From assembly GCA_022360375.1 (NCBI GenBank), contig JAKSCW010000053.1, positions 1 through 6,482 of the forward strand: 6,482 bases of DNA. Reading direction: 5' to 3'. Source of the stretch: Balneolales bacterium (GTDB taxonomy: Bacteria > Bacteroidota > Rhodothermia > Balneolales > Balneolaceae). Positions 5,495 to 6,482 of the stretch are shown here, in pieces (within the stretch, counting starts at the first letter, position 1; every line of letters begins with the position of its first letter). Under the pieces are notes generated by a model, which was not told the origin of the DNA, did not search any database, and saw nothing but the letters and a program-made list of their open reading frames with translations. A program made the position numbers and the translations under genes.

Positions 5495-6482
5495 TCATTG
5501 CTCGATAAGTTCAAAAGTGTCCGTATGGAAAAAAGGTGTTCCTGTTTCAGTGATTCCCTCTAAGACCAACCGGTACGTGCCTGGAACATCATTCCCCCAA
5601 AATGGTAGTTCCACTCCTCTTGCGGATACTCTAAACTCAGGCTCCCAATGCAAAGTAATCCTGTTATCCCTTTTTTCAAGATCTGTCGGAACGTCTACTC
5701 CATATCTTGGAGAATAGAATGTTGCGGGAAGTTGATATCCTAATAGTATTCCGTTTAAATACCCTTTTGATTCTACAGAGTGAGTTCCATCCCGGGTTGT
5801 GACAATTAATGCCCCTCCTGAACCTTCTGCTCCAAAAATGGCCAGATCAACCGCGCTCCTCAAAACAGAGATGCTTTTTATTTCTTCAGGAATAAGACTT
5901 AGTATGGTATTTATTTCTGTTTGAACTCCATTCAGCATTATAATTGGTGGAGGATCGTCGGCATTAATTGATATGGTATTGGTATTTATTTCAAAAGTTA
6001 ACCCGCCAAGAGGTGTTCGTATAAGGGTAACTCCGGGTATTCTGGTTAAAACATCCTGTATGCTGTAATTTTCTAATTCCTTTTGTTCATCGAAATCAAA
6101 GTGTGTACCCATTCCCGATACATTTCTCCCAATTTGAGTTGCAAAATCTTCCTGTACCCCCACTTCTGATACACCTATACGATCGGAGGTTACCGTGATT
6201 TCCTCTAACTCACCTTGCATCTGCACATTAATAAAAAGTTCTGCATCCGCACTGGCAGCTTCTGCCCGTTCTGCAATTGCTTCCTGAGGAACCGGTTCTT
6301 GTATTTCAGGTTGTTGCTCGTGCATTTGAACCTTTTCGGGTGTAGATACCAGTTGGCTAATAACTTCCGTGCTTGCTGGTAAATAGCCAAACTGGTCATT
6401 TAGCCTGATACTTACGTTCTGACTGCCAGACTCGGCATTTGCCTTTATCTCAAACCGTTCAGAGCCTTGTACAGGAATATCC
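5495..6482 (-). CDS. TonB plug-domain protein without beta-barrel, C-terminal part (5'-truncated at right edge)
   Basis: The frame stays open to the right edge, giving 328 visible residues and ending at TGA (5495-5497). The Met at 6325 is internal, because open frame continues for 52 residues before it. From the visible N-terminus there is about 50 residues of unassigned sequence, then a Glu/Ala/Pro-rich linker (about 53-82). LEEITVTSDR (92-101) is typical of the lead-in to a plug domain. The plug covers about 100-232: IQDVLTRIPGV, IIMLNGV, IPEEIKSISVLRS, then IFGAEGSGGALIVTTRDG. No 22-strand barrel follows. Instead about 95 residues include FYSPRYGVD, LHWEPEF and NDVPGTYRLVLEGIT, an Ig-like end I associate with Bacteroidota envelope proteins that combine MG2/macroglobulin-like domains with a terminal plug. 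I therefore expect MG2-like domains upstream, outside the window. The role is unknown; an envelope location and partnership with another outer-membrane protein are guesses. Confidence 0.82.
   Translation of the reverse strand, partial: DIPVQGSERFEIKANAESGSQNVSIRLNDQFGYLPASTEVISQLVSTPEKVQMHEQQPEIQEPVPQEAIAERAEAASADAELFINVQMQGELEEITVTSDRIGVSEVGVQEDFATQIGRNVSGMGTHFDFDEQKELENYSIQDVLTRIPGVTLIRTPLGGLTFEINTNTISINADDPPPIIMLNGVQTEINTILSLIPEEIKSISVLRSAVDLAIFGAEGSGGALIVTTRDGTHSVESKGYLNGILLGYQLPATFYSPRYGVDVPTDLEKRDNRITLHWEPEFRVSARGVELPFWGNDVPGTYRLVLEGITETGTPFFHTDTFELIEQ

Noticed and set aside
5242..5717. Small plus-strand reading frames around the end of the second receptor and opposite the plug gene
   Set aside because: They overlap strongly supported genes in other frames, run through the hairpin, and have no family resemblance or ribosome site.
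6205..6325. Taking the Met at 6325 as the start of the plug-domain gene
   Set aside because: The same frame continues without a stop to base 6482, encoding 52 more residues, and no signal peptide follows the Met.

Overview
The window suggests a free-living Gram-negative bacterium of the Bacteroidota/Rhodothermota/Balneolota branch. This is an inference from three things: moderately AT-rich DNA, weak or absent Shine-Dalgarno sequences, and a gene at the right edge of a type typical of that branch (a TonB plug domain without a barrel, followed by an Ig-like C-terminus). Two methyl-accepting chemotaxis proteins with a sigma-28-type promoter imply a chemotactic, probably flagellated member. Balneolota or a relative is my best guess, not a firm assignment.

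Layout. 1-1209 (+) is the 3' part of an M16-family metallopeptidase-like gene cut by the left edge. What remains looks like the non-catalytic C-terminal half. It ends at a clear intrinsic terminator (1239-1273). 1381-3327 and 3459-5414 (+) are two tandem paralogous chemoreceptors. Each has a short cytoplasmic N-terminus, TM1, a periplasmic NIT-like (nitrate/nitrite-sensing type) domain, TM2, an E. coli Tsr-like methyl-accepting signalling hairpin, and a C-terminal tail ending in LYQAF or LYEAF. A strong terminator (3355-3381) separates them. Directly after it lies a good match to a sigma-28 (FliA) promoter (3384-3410), so the second receptor has its own transcription start. A poorer sigma-28-like site precedes the first receptor. 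5431-5476 is a long hairpin between convergent genes. 5495-6482 (-) is the 3' end of a gene, cut by the right edge, for a plug-domain protein with no beta-barrel.

How the genes work together. Only the two chemoreceptors are clearly related in function. They would report two related periplasmic signals, possibly nitrate/nitrite or other small anions, to a CheA/CheW array encoded elsewhere. The flanking peptidase and plug genes belong to separate transcription units. The most notable point is that both receptors lack room for a HAMP domain between TM2 and the methylation helices, although the rest of the signalling domain keeps exact Tsr-like spacing.

Nothing here is clearly an undescribed system. 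There is no CRISPR array, insertion sequence, tRNA or rRNA that I can see.
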